DNA from: Archangium primigenium
Lineage (GTDB): Bacteria; Myxococcota; Myxococcia; Myxococcales; Myxococcaceae
Length of the DNA: 64,000 bases
Direction: 5' to 3'
NCBI RefSeq assembly: GCF_016904885.1
Contig: NZ_JADWYI010000001.1
Coordinates: forward strand, 3,720,001 to 3,784,000
Below the pieces are notes generated by a model. That model searched no databases. It was not told the origin of the DNA and saw only the letters and a list, made by a program, of their open reading frames with translations. Positions 18,128 through 27,372 of this stretch are shown here, piece after piece. Position numbers and translations under genes: made by a program. Positions within the stretch are counted from its first letter, which is position 1. Every line of letters starts with the position of its first letter.

Positions 18128-20065
18128 ATGGACGCGAAGCTCGAAGCGAAGCTGGAGTCGCTGCCCACCGAGCCCGGCGTATACCTGATGAAGGACCGCC
18201 GGGACGAGATCATCTACGTGGGCAAGGCGATCAACCTGCGCAACCGCGTGCGCTCGTACTTCACGCGCACCGGGGACACGCGCGCCTTCGTGTCGCTCTT
18301 GGACAAGTTCCTCGCCGACATCGAGACGGTGATCGTCCACAACGAGAAGGAAGCGCTCCTCCTCGAGAACGAGCTCATCAAGAAGCACAAGCCGCGCTTC
18401 AACGTCCTGCTCAAGGACGACAAGCAGTACATCTCCTTGCGGCTGGACAAGACGCAGACCTACCCGCGGCTGGAGGTGGTGCGGCGCTACGAGAAGGACG
18501 GGGCGCGCTACTTCGGCCCGTACTCCAGCGCGAGCGCCATCCGCGAGACGCTGCGCATCATCAACCGCTACTTCCACCTGCGCACCTGCACGGACCACGT
18601 GCTGGCCAACCGCAAGCGGCCCTGCCTGTTGCACCAGATCGGCCGCTGCCCGGCGCCGTGCGTCTACCCGGTGGTGCCCGAGGACTACAAGAAGAGCGTG
18701 GACGAGGTGGTGCTCTTCCTGGAGGGCAAGGCGAGCGAGCTGGTGGAGGGCCTGCGCGCGCGCATGAAGCAGTCCTCGAGCGAGATGCGCTTCGAGGAGG
18801 CCGCGCGCATCCGCGACCAGCTGCGCGCCATCGAGCGCAGCCTGGAGCGGCAGAAGGTGGCCACGAGCGACTTCAAGGACCAGGACGTCTTCGCGTTCCA
18901 CCGCGAGGGGGACCGGCTGCTCGTGTACGTGCTCTACGTGCGCCAGGGCCGGCTCAACGGGGGCCAGGCGTTCCCGCTCGGCAGCCAGGAGTTCCCGGAC
19001 GAGGAGCTGCTGCCCTCGTTCGTGAACCTCTACTACGACCAGGGCAACTTCGTGCCGGAGGAGATCCTCATGCCCCTGGACATCGAGGAGCGCGAGGGCC
19101 TGGAGGCGCTGCTGAGCGAGCGCAAGGGCGACAAGGCGCGGGTGATGGTGCCCAAGCGCGGCGAGAAGCGCGACCTGGTGGACATGGCCCAGCGCAACGC
19201 CGAGCAGGCGGCCATCGAGCGGCGCCGCACCAAGGACGAGACCGAGGCGGTGCTGCGCCGGCTCCAGGAGCGGCTGTCCCTCAAGCGCCTGCCCCGGCGC
19301 ATGGAGTGCTTCGACATCTCGCACTTCCAGGGCGCGTCCATCGTGGCCTCGCAGGTGGCCGCCACGGAAGGGGAGATCGACAAGTCGCGCTACCGGCGCT
19401 ACCGCATCAAGACCCTGGAGAAGCAGGACGACTTCGCCAGCATGCACGAGGTCATCAGCCGCCGGCTCAAGCGCGGCCAGGACGAGGGGGACCTGCCGGA
19501 CCTGCTCGTCATCGACGGAGGCAAGGGCCAGCTCGCCAGCGCGCTCGCGGCCGCCAAGGACGTGGGCGTGGACACGGTGGACATCATCTCGCTGGCCAAG
19601 AGCCGCGACGAGGAGGTGCACGACCGGGACGCCGAGCGTGCCCAGAGCCCCGAGCGCGTGTTCATTCCGGGCCGCAAGGATCCCATCGTGCTGCGGCAGA
19701 ACTCGGCGGAATTGTACCTGCTCGCGCGGCTGCGCGACGAGGCCCACCGCTTCGCGATTACCTTCCAACAGAAGAGCATGCGGCGGAACAACTTCACCTC
19801 GGTCCTGGACGATATTCCCGGCGTGGGCGCGGTGCGCAAGAAGGCGCTCCTGAAGCACTTCGGCTCGCTCAAGCGCGTGCGCGAGGCAAGCATCGAGGAG
19901 CTGGTCGAGGTGCTCGGGCCCACCGTGTCCGAGCGCGTCCATGCCGCGCTGCACGGCCATCCCGAGGAGGACGAAGTGGATCCCATCCGGGAAGCCTCCC
20001 TGGAGGACGCGGGCGATTTGAGCGACGAAAAGTCAGAAGAAGGCTCGCCACCCGGCTCGCCGTGA
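18128..20065 (+). CDS. uvrC: Excinuclease ABC subunit C
   Basis: 645 residues. The N-terminal GIY-YIG nuclease (about 14-95; [15 protein letters not shown]) makes the 3' cut. A Cys-rich stretch follows ([25 protein letters not shown]). The UVR motif near 205-240 ([13 protein letters not shown]) contacts UvrB. The RNase H-like nuclease for the 5' cut starts near [10 protein letters not shown] (about 393), and a helix-hairpin-helix pair ([18 protein letters not shown]) lies near 560-585. The acidic C-terminal tail is not conserved in the family. It follows uvrB by six bases. Confidence 0.97.
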   Translation: MDAKLEAKLESLPTEPGVYLMKDRRDEIIYVGKAINLRNRVRSYFTRTGDTRAFVSLLDKFLADIETVIVHNEKEALLLENELIKKHKPRFNVLLKDDKQYISLRLDKTQTYPRLEVVRRYEKDGARYFGPYSSASAIRETLRIINRYFHLRTCTDHVLANRKRPCLLHQIGRCPAPCVYPVVPEDYKKSVDEVVLFLEGKASELVEGLRARMKQSSSEMRFEEAARIRDQLRAIERSLERQKVATSDFKDQDVFAFHREGDRLLVYVLYVRQGRLNGGQAFPLGSQEFPDEELLPSFVNLYYDQGNFVPEEILMPLDIEEREGLEALLSERKGDKARVMVPKRGEKRDLVDMAQRNAEQAAIERRRTKDETEAVLRRLQERLSLKRLPRRMECFDISHFQGASIVASQVAATEGEIDKSRYRRYRIKTLEKQDDFASMHEVISRRLKRGQDEGDLPDLLVIDGGKGQLASALAAAKDVGVDTVDIISLAKSRDEEVHDRDAERAQSPERVFIPGRKDPIVLRQNSAELYLLARLRDEAHRFAITFQQKSMRRNNFTSVLDDIPGVGAVRKKALLKHFGSLKRVREASIEELVEVLGPTVSERVHAALHGHPEEDEVDPIREASLEDAGDLSDEKSEEGSPPGSP

Positions 20066-20130
20066 TTAATTTCCGCTTTAACGCGGGGCCGATGAGGCCG
20101 CTGAATCCGCGATGTTCTTGGGGTTTTCCA

Positions 20131-20159
20131 TTGCGACGGGACTCAGCGCTGATTTATAG
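20131..20159 (+). promoter_or_regulatory. Candidate sigma-70-type promoter of the DUF507 gene
   Basis: TTGCGA at 20131-20136 and TTATAG at 20154-20159 are separated by 17 bases, in a short AT-rich stretch between uvrC and the DUF507 gene. The ATG follows 43 bases later, with GAGGG about six bases ahead of it. This is read by eye and is not proof of activity. Confidence 0.4.
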
Positions 20160-20202
20160 CGAACGGGGCCAGTCGAGCCGTCTTCAAGGGCGAGGGACCG
20201 AT

Positions 20203-20721
20203 ATGAGGCTCTATCCGAAGGTGATCCCAATCATCTCCCGGGAGTGCGTCCAGCAGCTGATGCAGGACGGAGACATTGAAGTCGAACCGACCCGCGTGGC
20301 CGATGCCGAGATGGATTTGTCGGCCATCATGCGCGAGTACCTGGCGAACGAAGAGCGCGTGAACCAGGCGACGCGCGAGGCCTTGGAGCGTCGCGGGTAC
20401 GACTACTCCAAGTTCAACCAGGTCAAGCGTGAGATGGCCGACGTCCGCGGCTTCAAGATGGGCGACGAAGGCATCGAGTATGTCATCAACCAGATGATCG
20501 AGTTCCTGCTCATCAGCCGCAACGTGGAGGAGGTCTACTCTCCGGACAACGTGCTGCGGCAGAAGATGTTCGCGGGCATGAAGCGCCACCTGGACGTGGA
20601 CGACGAGATCGACCGCGAGGCGCGCTCGCGGCTGCGCCACCTGCAGGAGGGCACCAGCGCCTTCGACATCGAGTACAACAAGACGGTGGAGCAGATCCGC
20701 CGCGCCCGGGGCCTCATCTAA
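20203..20721 (+). CDS. DUF507 family protein
   Basis: 172 residues, soluble and highly charged, predicted mostly helical. It matches the DUF507 pattern: MRLYPKVIPIISRECVQQL at the start, a middle block ending QMIEFLLISRNVEEVYSPDN, and a C-terminal DEIDREARSRLRHL. The family is found in delta-proteobacteria and related groups and has no assigned function. The start at 20203 is supported by the SD-like GAGGG; longer frames reading in from uvrC are shadows. It appears to be its own transcription unit, with a promoter candidate upstream and a strong hairpin after the stop. Confidence 0.88.
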   Translation: MRLYPKVIPIISRECVQQLMQDGDIEVEPTRVADAEMDLSAIMREYLANEERVNQATREALERRGYDYSKFNQVKREMADVRGFKMGDEGIEYVINQMIEFLLISRNVEEVYSPDNVLRQKMFAGMKRHLDVDDEIDREARSRLRHLQEGTSAFDIEYNKTVEQIRRARGLI

Positions 20722-20733
20722 GCGAGCGGGCGA

Positions 20734-20759
20734 AGCGAGGCCCTAGTGGGCTGCTCGCT
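20734..20759 (+). terminator. Hairpin terminator after the DUF507 gene
   Basis: AGCGAG-GCCC, a TAGT loop, then GGGC-TG-CTCGCT form a ten-pair stem with a two-base bulge, twelve bases after the stop. No T run follows. Confidence 0.55.
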
Positions 20760-20816
20760 CCGCCCGTGTCCCCCGCGCCTCCGCTGCTTACCCTCCAAGG
20801 AGAGGAGGCAGCGTCG

Positions 20817-22304
20817 ATGGTCGGAATCATCTCCAGTGTCGTGTTCGCCGGGCTGCTCACCGCCAGCCCCGCAGGCTTCACCTTCGATGGACCCAAGGTC
20901 ACCGCTCGCACGGTGGGGAGCGTCGGCTTCTTCACGCATGGGGCGCTGCCCTACGCGGACCTCTTCGAGCGCGGCCGTGGCTCGGCGGACCTGTCCGTGC
21001 AGGAGCGCATCGCGGATCCCCGGGCCACCTACGGTGACGTGGGTCGCCTGGAGGCCACCTTCACCCTGGGCGCCACGACGTACCGGGTGGAGTTGGACCA
21101 GGCGGGCTTCCCGCCCGCGTCCGGCGGCTCCCAGGCCACGGCGGCGAGACCGCCTCCTCCCGCGCAGCCCATCGCCGGAGGCGTGGTCGTGAACCAGGAG
21201 CTTCATGGGGGCGCCCCCGTGGGCTTCGCCAACATGACGCGCGTGAAGGCCACGGCGGCGGTGTGGGGCGTGGGTCGGCTGTGGCGCAACGGCCAGCTGC
21301 TCACGGACACGGCCATCATCCACGCCGCGGCCCTGGAGAGCGGGGCGCACGCGGACGATGACACCTTCCGCGTGTTGCCAGTGGCGCGGCAGGGGGACAC
21401 CGAGCTGAGCGTGCTGGTGTGGAACATCCCGCGCGAGCTCGAGCCGCGGGGCTTCGTCCAGTTCGACTTCGACGACGTGAGCATCGAGGTGAACGGCATT
21501 CCCGTGACCGCGGTGGCCTCCATTCCCACCGTGGGCTCGTTCACCGGGGTGCCGGCGCCCACCGCGCCCGTGGCGTTCGGCGCCTCGCTGGGCTTCGTGC
21601 CCGAATCGTCCCTGGGCGCCGCGCAGGGCACGGGGGGCTCGGGCTTCACGACGACGACGCCGTCGTCCCAGGATGGTCTGGCGGATCCCACGCTGACGCA
21701 GCAGGTGGCGCCCACCGCCGACACCACGCTGCCCAGTGTCGCGGCGCGCATCCGCACGTTGCCGGAGTCCTTCGAGTCGCCCGAGCGCGTGTCGTTGTCC
21801 ACCCAGCTCGGCCGCCAGCCGGATCCGGTGTCACTCCCGGCGACGGGGACGCCGAGCATTCCGGAGGCCTTCCAGAGCCCCGAGCGCGTGCAGATCGCCA
21901 CGCAGTCCACCCAGACGCCGACGACCGGCTTCGTGCCGCTCAACCCGACGTCCGCCGCGGTGGGCGCTGGAGGCTCGTACACCATCGTGCCCCTGGCGCC
22001 GGGCGTGTCGGGACCGGAGTTCGCCTTCGGCGGGGCGCGCCTGTCGGCGGGGTTGGTGAGCACGCCCCTGCCGCTCAACGCGCAGACGACCGCGGTGCCG
22101 CTCATCTCCACGCCGCAGCCGCTCAACGGTCTGCAGCCGGTGCCCTTCGTCGCCACGCCGCCGTCCGTCACCGCCACGGGCGCGGTGCCGCTCATCTCCA
22201 CGCCGCAGCCGCTCAACGCGGCGCCCCTGTCGGGCGCCTTGCCAGGCGCGCCCACGGTGGTGACGAATCCCGCGGGGCCCAATCCCTTCGCCCCCATCCA
22301 GTGA
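20817..22304 (+). CDS. Unknown exported protein with Pro/Thr-rich repeats
   Basis: 495 residues from the ATG at 20817, which has GGAGAGGAGG about eight bases upstream; an in-frame start at 20766 would bury the leader. Residues 1-20 are a signal peptide. The N-terminal half (about 25-255) is beta-rich with IHAAAL, VWNIPRELEP and FDFDDVSIEVNG, reminiscent of a secreted binding domain but not recognised. The C-terminal half is low complexity: two units of the form PExFxSPERVxxxTQ near 315 and 350, then STPLPLN and two identical VPLISTPQPLN units. It could be a surface-exposed or cell-wall-spanning stalk. The function is unknown. Confidence 0.75.
   Translation: MVGIISSVVFAGLLTASPAGFTFDGPKVTARTVGSVGFFTHGALPYADLFERGRGSADLSVQERIADPRATYGDVGRLEATFTLGATTYRVELDQAGFPPASGGSQATAARPPPPAQPIAGGVVVNQELHGGAPVGFANMTRVKATAAVWGVGRLWRNGQLLTDTAIIHAAALESGAHADDDTFRVLPVARQGDTELSVLVWNIPRELEPRGFVQFDFDDVSIEVNGIPVTAVASIPTVGSFTGVPAPTAPVAFGASLGFVPESSLGAAQGTGGSGFTTTTPSSQDGLADPTLTQQVAPTADTTLPSVAARIRTLPESFESPERVSLSTQLGRQPDPVSLPATGTPSIPEAFQSPERVQIATQSTQTPTTGFVPLNPTSAAVGAGGSYTIVPLAPGVSGPEFAFGGARLSAGLVSTPLPLNAQTTAVPLISTPQPLNGLQPVPFVATPPSVTATGAVPLISTPQPLNAAPLSGALPGAPTVVTNPAGPNPFAPIQ
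22091..22128 (+). repeat. 38-base direct repeat, copy 1
   Basis: Identical over 38 bases to 22181-22218, in the same frame, 90 bases (30 codons) apart. It encodes AVPLISTPQPLN. Identity at the third codon positions suggests recent duplication. Confidence 0.85.
22181..22218 (+). repeat. 38-base direct repeat, copy 2
   Basis: Second copy of the repeat at 22091-22128, also inside the exported repeat protein. Confidence 0.85.
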
Positions 22305-22321
22305 CGGCGCACGGGCCCGGA

Positions 22322-22351
22322 GCGGGGGGGGGCGAAAAATTGACCCCCCGC
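22322..22351 (+). terminator. Hairpin after the exported repeat protein
   Basis: GCGGGGGG at 22322-22329 pairs with CCCCCCGC at 22344-22351, with a 14-base AT-containing loop. A second small hairpin, GCTAC/GTAGC at 22350-22365, overlaps its end. They lie between the stop at 22304 and the next start at 22375. Confidence 0.5.
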
Positions 22352-22374
22352 TACGGGCCTGTAGCGTGCCGTGC

Positions 22375-22743
22375 ATGACGACACTCGCGCTCGCACGACG
22401 TGCCGCTCCCGTGACGTTGCGTCGCGTGAGCGTGGATCCCCTCCGCCAGTCGATCGAGCACCTGGGCGAGCGTCTGCCCCGGCGGGCGGACGCCACCGTG
22501 CTGCTGGACTTCCTGGAGGATGACCTGCGCGAGGGGCTCGACGCGCTGGGCGACGTGGAGTCGCACTTCACGGAGCTGCTCGCGGCGCTGCGGCCTGGCG
22601 CCCTGAGTCCCCGGACTCTGGTGGACGCGAGTGACGAGGCGCTGGTGCTCAAGCGCCTGGTGCTGCTGGAGGACGTGGTGCTGCGCCTGCGCCGCCGGAT
22701 GTCCCAGGCGGCGGGGTTGATGCGTCAGCCGCCTACCACTTGA
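22375..22743 (+). CDS. Unknown small helical protein
   Basis: 122 residues from the ATG at 22375. It is Leu/Arg-rich and predicted to be nearly all helical, with no membrane segment or known motif. VLLDFLEDDLREGLDALGDVE and VLKRLVLLEDVVLRLRRRM look amphipathic. Its last 11 bases overlap the 3' end of the convergent DUF3108 gene. Reading-frame composition favours coding, but no family is recognised, so existence is likely and function unknown. Confidence 0.55.
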   Translation: MTTLALARRAAPVTLRRVSVDPLRQSIEHLGERLPRRADATVLLDFLEDDLREGLDALGDVESHFTELLAALRPGALSPRTLVDASDEALVLKRLVLLEDVVLRLRRRMSQAAGLMRQPPTT

Positions 22744-23614
22744 GGGACTCCTTGCCCTCGGCCTGCTGGCTCTTCTCGCCCGGGCGCGAGTACGAGGTGA
22801 GCGTCGCGCGCACCGTGCCCAGGTCGATGGCGCCCAGGGCCGCGAGCGGCAGCCGGCGCTCGTCGTCGGTGATCCACACGTGCACCTCGCGCCTCATGGA
22901 GGGCCTGTCCAGGCGCACCGCGGTGCCCGACAGGTGCCACGCCTCGAACTCGCCGATGGGCAGGGACACGTGCTCGCGCTTGAGCACCGTGCCCGCCATG
23001 CGCCACATGCGGCGCACGCCGTAGACGTCGAAGCAGACGGGCAGACCTTCCTTCATGGGCAGCTGGCGCATCATGTAGATGGCGCCGGCCACGTCCAGGC
23101 CCTCGTGCTGGTAGGAGACGTCGTTGCGGCCGGGCTTGCCGCGCTGCATCCAGTCCACGCGGACGCTGCGCTTGCTGGGGTTGAAGGCCGCGTCCACCGT
23201 GCGGTGCACCTCGTTCTCGGTGGCGTCCTCGGTATAGCGGAAGCTGCGCAGCGTCTTGGGATGCAGGTAGCTCATGGCCGTGGCATCCACGCGGCGCACC
23301 TTGGAGAAGAAGGAGTTGGTCTGCACCTTGACCTGCACGGGCAGCGAGCCGTTCTGCTTCTTCTGCACCTGCATGCTCATCTTCCCCGCCGTGGCGCCCA
23401 GGGCGTCCAGGTCGAACTCGAGCAGCTCGCCGGTGGTGAACGCCAGGGGCGCGCGCAGGGGCGGCAGGGTCTGCACGCACTGCGGCACACTCGCCGCCTG
23501 CTCCGCGGGCGCGGCGGGCGCGGCCGCGTGCTCCGCGGTGGGCTCGGTGTCCGGAATCTGGGCCCAGGCCGCGGATGACAGGCAGAAGAGCAGGGGGGCG
23601 AGAGCGCTGCGCAT
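22733..23614 (-). CDS. Exported DUF3108 family protein
   Basis: 293 residues. The ATG at 23614 was chosen because GAGG sits nine bases upstream; an ATG three codons earlier is possible. A signal peptide ends at SSAAWAQ. The body is a DUF3108 domain: GELLEFDLDALGATAGKM, the FRYTEDA strand, HEGLDVAGAIYMMRQLP, and a C-terminal VWITDDERRLPLAALGAIDLG. DUF3108 proteins are periplasmic and of unknown role. It is the last gene of a three-gene minus-strand operon, 27-36 bases after a GH123-like protein, and a second DUF3108 protein heads the operon. Confidence 0.85.
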   Translation of the reverse strand: MRSALAPLLFCLSSAAWAQIPDTEPTAEHAAAPAAPAEQAASVPQCVQTLPPLRAPLAFTTGELLEFDLDALGATAGKMSMQVQKKQNGSLPVQVKVQTNSFFSKVRRVDATAMSYLHPKTLRSFRYTEDATENEVHRTVDAAFNPSKRSVRVDWMQRGKPGRNDVSYQHEGLDVAGAIYMMRQLPMKEGLPVCFDVYGVRRMWRMAGTVLKREHVSLPIGEFEAWHLSGTAVRLDRPSMRREVHVWITDDERRLPLAALGAIDLGTVRATLTSYSRPGEKSQQAEGKESLKW

Positions 23615-23650
23615 GGGGTTCATCCTCGGTTCGGGTGGGGGGACACCACG

Positions 23651-25330
23651 TCACTTCGACCGGACGCCGGAACGCTTCGCTTCTTCAACCGCTTCCCATC
23701 GTTGGCGCAGCCGGGCCGTCATGTCGCGGCGCACCTGCTCCCACTGGCGGGGATCTCGCTGGACATCATAGCCCGAGCGCACGAGCCGCCGGACGGCCTC
23801 CTGGGCGAACGCGCGCTCTCCGAGCGACTCCAGCAACCGCAGGTACTCGTAGTCCTCCAGGCCGTCGCGCACGTGCTTGAGGCGCAGGGAGAGCACGGGG
23901 GCGTGGCGCTCGAAGCCCGGGCGCGAGGGCGTGCCGGGGTAGAAGAAGGTGCCGTCCCCGTTGCCGCCGAACTCGAAGAGATCCGCCCAGGGATCCTTCG
24001 TGTTGTAGGCGAAGACGGTGTCGAAATAGAGCTCGCCGTCCACGCCGGACAGGAAGGCCAGGGGGCCCATGGCGCGGTTGAGCGGGGCGGGGTGGTCCAC
24101 CATGTACGAGGCCCAGTCCGAGTAGGCCTTCTCCACGGCGGCATCGGACGTGGCGCCGCCGGTGCAGCCGTGCGAGTTGCAGCTCTGGTACCACCACACC
24201 TTCACCTGGGGGCCGAGCTTGCCGCGCAGCGTGGCCAGGGGCACCACGTTGCGGCACGTCTGGGGCCCGGGGCGGGTGAAGAAGCAGTTGAGCGTGGGCG
24301 CGAGGATGTCGGCCGAGCCACGCAGGGCCTCGTCCAGGGGCGAGGTGACGAGCACCGGCACGTCCTTGCCCGAGGCCCGCACGCGCAGGGCCTGGGTGCG
24401 CACGAGCGCCACGTCCTCGGGCTTGGGCTCGTCCTTGGCGTAGAAGAAGAGCTGGGCGCGCCAGCCCTTCTCCTTGGCGTGCGCGGCGAGGGCCCGGTAG
24501 TACGCGGACTTCTCGGCGTCGGTGCGCGCGGCCTTCGAGTCGCGCACGTCCAGCGTGGTGAAGCGCGCGCCGGAGGACAGGGCGGTGCCGTCCAGGAAGG
24601 GGCCCACCTCGGCGTCGTACGCGCGGAAGTCCACCTGAGCGCCGCCGCTCTCGTCGAAGCGCACCGGGGGCGGATTCATGCTCATGCCGTGGGCGCTCAC
24701 GCGGTGGGTGAGCAGCGCCGCCACGTAGTCGCGCAGGAGCGCCTGGGCCTCGGGGGACTCGGGCTTGAGGCCGTGGCCCTTGGCGATGCTGTAGAGCGAG
24801 ATGCCGAAGCTGTTGGGCAGCGACGAGGTGGCGGGCAGCGCGAAGGGCTGCACCTCCGCCGTGAAGGGCACGGCCTTCACCGCCACGCCGTCCGCCTGGA
24901 GCTCGAGCGCGCCCTGGTACGTCCCGGGGCGCTGGGCCTCCGGCGCGCACAGCTCCACGTAGAGCACGGTGGGCGCCTTCTTGTCCGTCGAGGGCGTCTC
25001 CACCGGCACGAGCGGATCCGGCCAGGGCCCCGGGGCGCCCTGCGAGTTGGAGGGGATGCGCACATCCAGGAAGGCCTCGCGCCACACCTGGGCCTCCAGC
25101 GTCGCCCCCGCGCCCTTGAGCACGAGCGGCGCGGCCTTCACGCGCGTGGTGCCCGGCGGCAGGACCACCTGCACGCCCTCGCACTCGCCGCGCGCCAGGC
25201 TCAGCCGGGCCTGCTTCTCGCCCGGAGGCAGCGCTCCGGGTCGGACCTTCTCCAGCGCGGAGACCACCCGGGGCTCGGGAGCCCCCGCCAAGACGCCCAC
25301 CAGCAGCCACCCCACCGTGCCCACCACCAT
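23651..25330 (-). CDS. Exported GH123-like (DUF4091) protein
   Basis: 559 residues with an N-terminal hydrophobic leader (about 1-17). An N-terminal beta domain (about 25-160) with LARGECEGVQVVLPPG precedes a TIM-barrel-like part with NSFGISLYSIAKGHG, LFFYAKDEP, VKVWWYQSCNSHG and GNGDGTFFYPG, ending in LRLKHVRDGLEDYEYL. The last block is the hallmark of DUF4091/glycoside hydrolase family 123-like proteins. The Asp-Glu pair in FYAKDEP is a plausible catalytic site for substrate-assisted cleavage of N-acetylhexosamine glycans. It is flanked by two DUF3108 genes, 36 and about 36 bases away. The sugar substrate is unknown. Confidence 0.85.
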   Translation of the reverse strand: MVVGTVGWLLVGVLAGAPEPRVVSALEKVRPGALPPGEKQARLSLARGECEGVQVVLPPGTTRVKAAPLVLKGAGATLEAQVWREAFLDVRIPSNSQGAPGPWPDPLVPVETPSTDKKAPTVLYVELCAPEAQRPGTYQGALELQADGVAVKAVPFTAEVQPFALPATSSLPNSFGISLYSIAKGHGLKPESPEAQALLRDYVAALLTHRVSAHGMSMNPPPVRFDESGGAQVDFRAYDAEVGPFLDGTALSSGARFTTLDVRDSKAARTDAEKSAYYRALAAHAKEKGWRAQLFFYAKDEPKPEDVALVRTQALRVRASGKDVPVLVTSPLDEALRGSADILAPTLNCFFTRPGPQTCRNVVPLATLRGKLGPQVKVWWYQSCNSHGCTGGATSDAAVEKAYSDWASYMVDHPAPLNRAMGPLAFLSGVDGELYFDTVFAYNTKDPWADLFEFGGNGDGTFFYPGTPSRPGFERHAPVLSLRLKHVRDGLEDYEYLRLLESLGERAFAQEAVRRLVRSGYDVQRDPRQWEQVRRDMTARLRQRWEAVEEAKRSGVRSK

Positions 25331-25366
25331 GCCGTCCCCTGTTCGCGGCCGCCGGCCCGCCGCGGG

Positions 25367-26179
25367 CTAGTATTCGTTCTGGGCCGTCACCGCCGGCGCT
25401 GGCGTGACGACCTTGCCCTGCTGGTACTCCGTCAACTCCGCCACGAGCGAGCCCAGGGCGAGCTCCGCCTCCAGCCGCACGGGCAGGTGCCGCGCATCCG
25501 TCGTCAGCCACGCCACCAGGTCGCGCTTGGAGGCCAGGTTGCCGGAGAACTCGGTGTACACGCGCAGCCGGTACACCTCCTGCTTGCCCTTGCTCGTGGA
25601 GAGCACCTCCTTGGCCTCCACCCGCGCCTTCATGTGGAAGCTCTTGGAGCCGGTGAAGACGGGGTAGGCGTACTCCCGGCCCACCTCCAGGTCGCGGTTG
25701 CGCAGCGCGAAGGTGGCGCCCGCCACGTCGAGCGCGCCCTCCAGCACGTCCATCTGCTTCTCCGCGGGCGCCTCGCCTTCCTTCTGCCGCACCACCATCG
25801 CGCTCTTGCCGTCGTCGTTGAGCTTCACGCGCACGCGGCGGCGCTTGTGGTTCTGGTCCTCCATCATGTCCGAGCCGAGCACCCGCGACGTGTTGTAGTC
25901 CCAGTACGACACGTACTTGTCCTTCACGGGCCACACGCCCGCCACGGCCTCCGAGCGCGCCAGGGAGACGATGGGCCACACGTCCTTGCCCCACTGGCGC
26001 ATGGGCGCGCCCACGGTCACCTGGGCCGTGCCCGCGGTGAGCCCCAGGTACTGCACGCGGTAGCTGGCCTGCTCCCCGGGACCAAACGCGGAGGGCGAGT
26101 TGCCTTGTGCCAGAGCCACCCCCGACCCCAGGAGGCCCAACATCATTCCGGTCAACATCGCCTTGCGCTGCGTGTGCAT
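25367..26179 (-). CDS. Exported DUF3108 family protein
   Basis: 270 residues from the ATG at 26179, which has AGGAG about seven bases upstream; the longer open frame is non-coding. A signal peptide ends at GVALAQ. The DUF3108 pattern is clear: FGPGEQASYRVQYLGLTAGT, a YWDYNTSRV strand, LEGALDVAGATFALRNRDLE and VAWLTTDARHLPVRLEAELALGS. It heads the operon with the GH123-like protein and a second, diverged DUF3108 protein. All three have leaders, so the unit works in the periplasm or at the outer membrane. Confidence 0.88.
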   Translation of the reverse strand: MHTQRKAMLTGMMLGLLGSGVALAQGNSPSAFGPGEQASYRVQYLGLTAGTAQVTVGAPMRQWGKDVWPIVSLARSEAVAGVWPVKDKYVSYWDYNTSRVLGSDMMEDQNHKRRRVRVKLNDDGKSAMVVRQKEGEAPAEKQMDVLEGALDVAGATFALRNRDLEVGREYAYPVFTGSKSFHMKARVEAKEVLSTSKGKQEVYRLRVYTEFSGNLASKRDLVAWLTTDARHLPVRLEAELALGSLVAELTEYQQGKVVTPAPAVTAQNEY

Positions 26180-26489
26180 ATGACTCCTGGCTCGGGCGCG
26201 CGGCCGGCGGGTTGGCCGGCGCGCAACGTAGGTGCCGCGTCCTGGCGTGCCAACTGCCCCGCCAGCGTCCCATGTCGCGGCTGCATGCTCGTGGACGAAT
26301 CGTCCCGAGGCCCATTCAATCCCTGATCGCCCCCCCGTGGTCCATCCGACGCCGAGGCACCTTCCGCCGTTCGTGCGGCGACCAGGCGGGCAGGCGCCCG
26401 GAATGTCGCAAGCGGTGCGGCATTCGGTCCGGGGGGCTGCTAGCCTCGGGCCCCCCCGGCACGCCGACGTCCGGGGCCGGAGGGACCAC
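26180..26489. other. Intergenic region between the DUF3108 operon and the zinc-ribbon gene
   Basis: A divergent promoter region of 310 bases. A GC-rich inverted repeat at 26196-26224 (GCGCGCGGCC and GGCCGGCGCGC around GGGTT) lies in the leader of the DUF3108 operon. No convincing gene or RNA was seen. Confidence 0.5.
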
Positions 26490-26696
26490 ATGCCGCTGGA
26501 CCATTACGACGACGACGACGAGGCGGATTCCGGCAACAAGACCGCGCGGCGGGACTTCGACTGTCCGGAGTGCAACGCCAACAACCCCCTGGATGACGCG
26601 CTCACGGACGGCCAGGAACTGCACTGCAACTATTGCGGCTGCGAGTTCCTGGTGAAGGTGGGGGACAACGGGCGCTTCAAGTTCCGGGAGATTTGA
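26490..26696 (+). CDS. Small zinc-ribbon protein
   Basis: 68 residues. The ATG at 26490 has GGAGGGA about five bases upstream, which decides the start against longer frames. The first 12 residues are strongly acidic (HYDDDDEAD). Two Cys pairs, Cys25/Cys28 (CPEC) and Cys46/Cys49 (CNYC), form a zinc ribbon, and an extra Cys51 follows. The C-terminus, VGDNGRFKFREI, completes a small beta sheet. Such mini-ribbons often serve as adaptors for nucleic acid or proteins. The partner is unknown. Confidence 0.8.
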   Translation: MPLDHYDDDDEADSGNKTARRDFDCPECNANNPLDDALTDGQELHCNYCGCEFLVKVGDNGRFKFREI

Positions 26697-26706
26697 GCCG
26701 CGCCGC

Positions 26707-27372
26707 TCACGCGCGCTCGCCGAAGAGGGCGGTGCCCACGCGCACCAGGGTGGCCCCCTCCTCGATGGCGAGCTCGAAGTCGTGCGTGGTGCCCATGGAC
26801 AGGCCCGCGAGGCCATGCGTCCGGGCCAGCTCCCGCAGGGCGCGGAAGTAACCCCGGGCCTCGTCCTCGTGCTCCGTGGGCGGCGGCAGCGTCATGAGCC
26901 CCTCCACCCGCAGGCCCGGCAGCGCCCGGACGGCGTCGAGGAACGGGCCGAGGGCCTCCGGGGCGAGGCCACTCTTGCTCGCCTCGCCGCCCACGTTCAC
27001 CTCCACCTGACAGGGCAGGGGCGCCTCCAGCCGGCGGCGCGACAGCTCCTGGGCCACCTCGAGCCGCTCCAGCGCGTGGTAGGCGTGCGCCACCTTCGCC
27101 ACGTACTTCACCTTGTTCGTCTGCAGGGGCCCGATGGCGTGCCAGCGCACCCCCTCCAGGTCCGCCAGCTCCACGGCCTTGTCGCGCAGCTCCTGGGCGT
27201 AGTTCTCCCCGAAGTCGCGCTGCCCCGCGGCATACGCCTCGCGGATGAGCGCCCCGGGCTTGAGCTTGGACACGGCCACCAGCGTGACGGAGTCAGGCGC
27301 CCGGCCCGCCCGGGCACACGCCGCCTCCATCCGGGCCCGCACCGCGGCGAGTCGCTCGGCCAGGGGGCTCAT
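26707..27372 (-). CDS. yggS: YggS/PLPBP family pyridoxal-phosphate homeostasis protein
   Basis: 221 residues. The lysine that holds pyridoxal phosphate is Lys36 in [44 protein letters not shown] and [12 protein letters not shown] are the remaining family blocks, with a few changes from the usual wording (IGPLQTNK for IGHLQSNK). The family has no catalytic activity of its own and buffers free PLP. Its ATG overlaps the stop of maf by four bases, so the two are coupled. It is convergent with the zinc-ribbon gene. Confidence 0.93.
   Translation of the reverse strand: MSPLAERLAAVRARMEAACARAGRAPDSVTLVAVSKLKPGALIREAYAAGQRDFGENYAQELRDKAVELADLEGVRWHAIGPLQTNKVKYVAKVAHAYHALERLEVAQELSRRRLEAPLPCQVEVNVGGEASKSGLAPEALGPFLDAVRALPGLRVEGLMTLPPPTEHEDEARGYFRALRELARTHGLAGLSMGTTHDFELAIEEGATLVRVGTALFGERA

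Noticed and set aside
15941..19960. Minus-strand frame of 1339 codons
   Set aside because: Antisense to uvrB and uvrC, which are complete and unmistakable.
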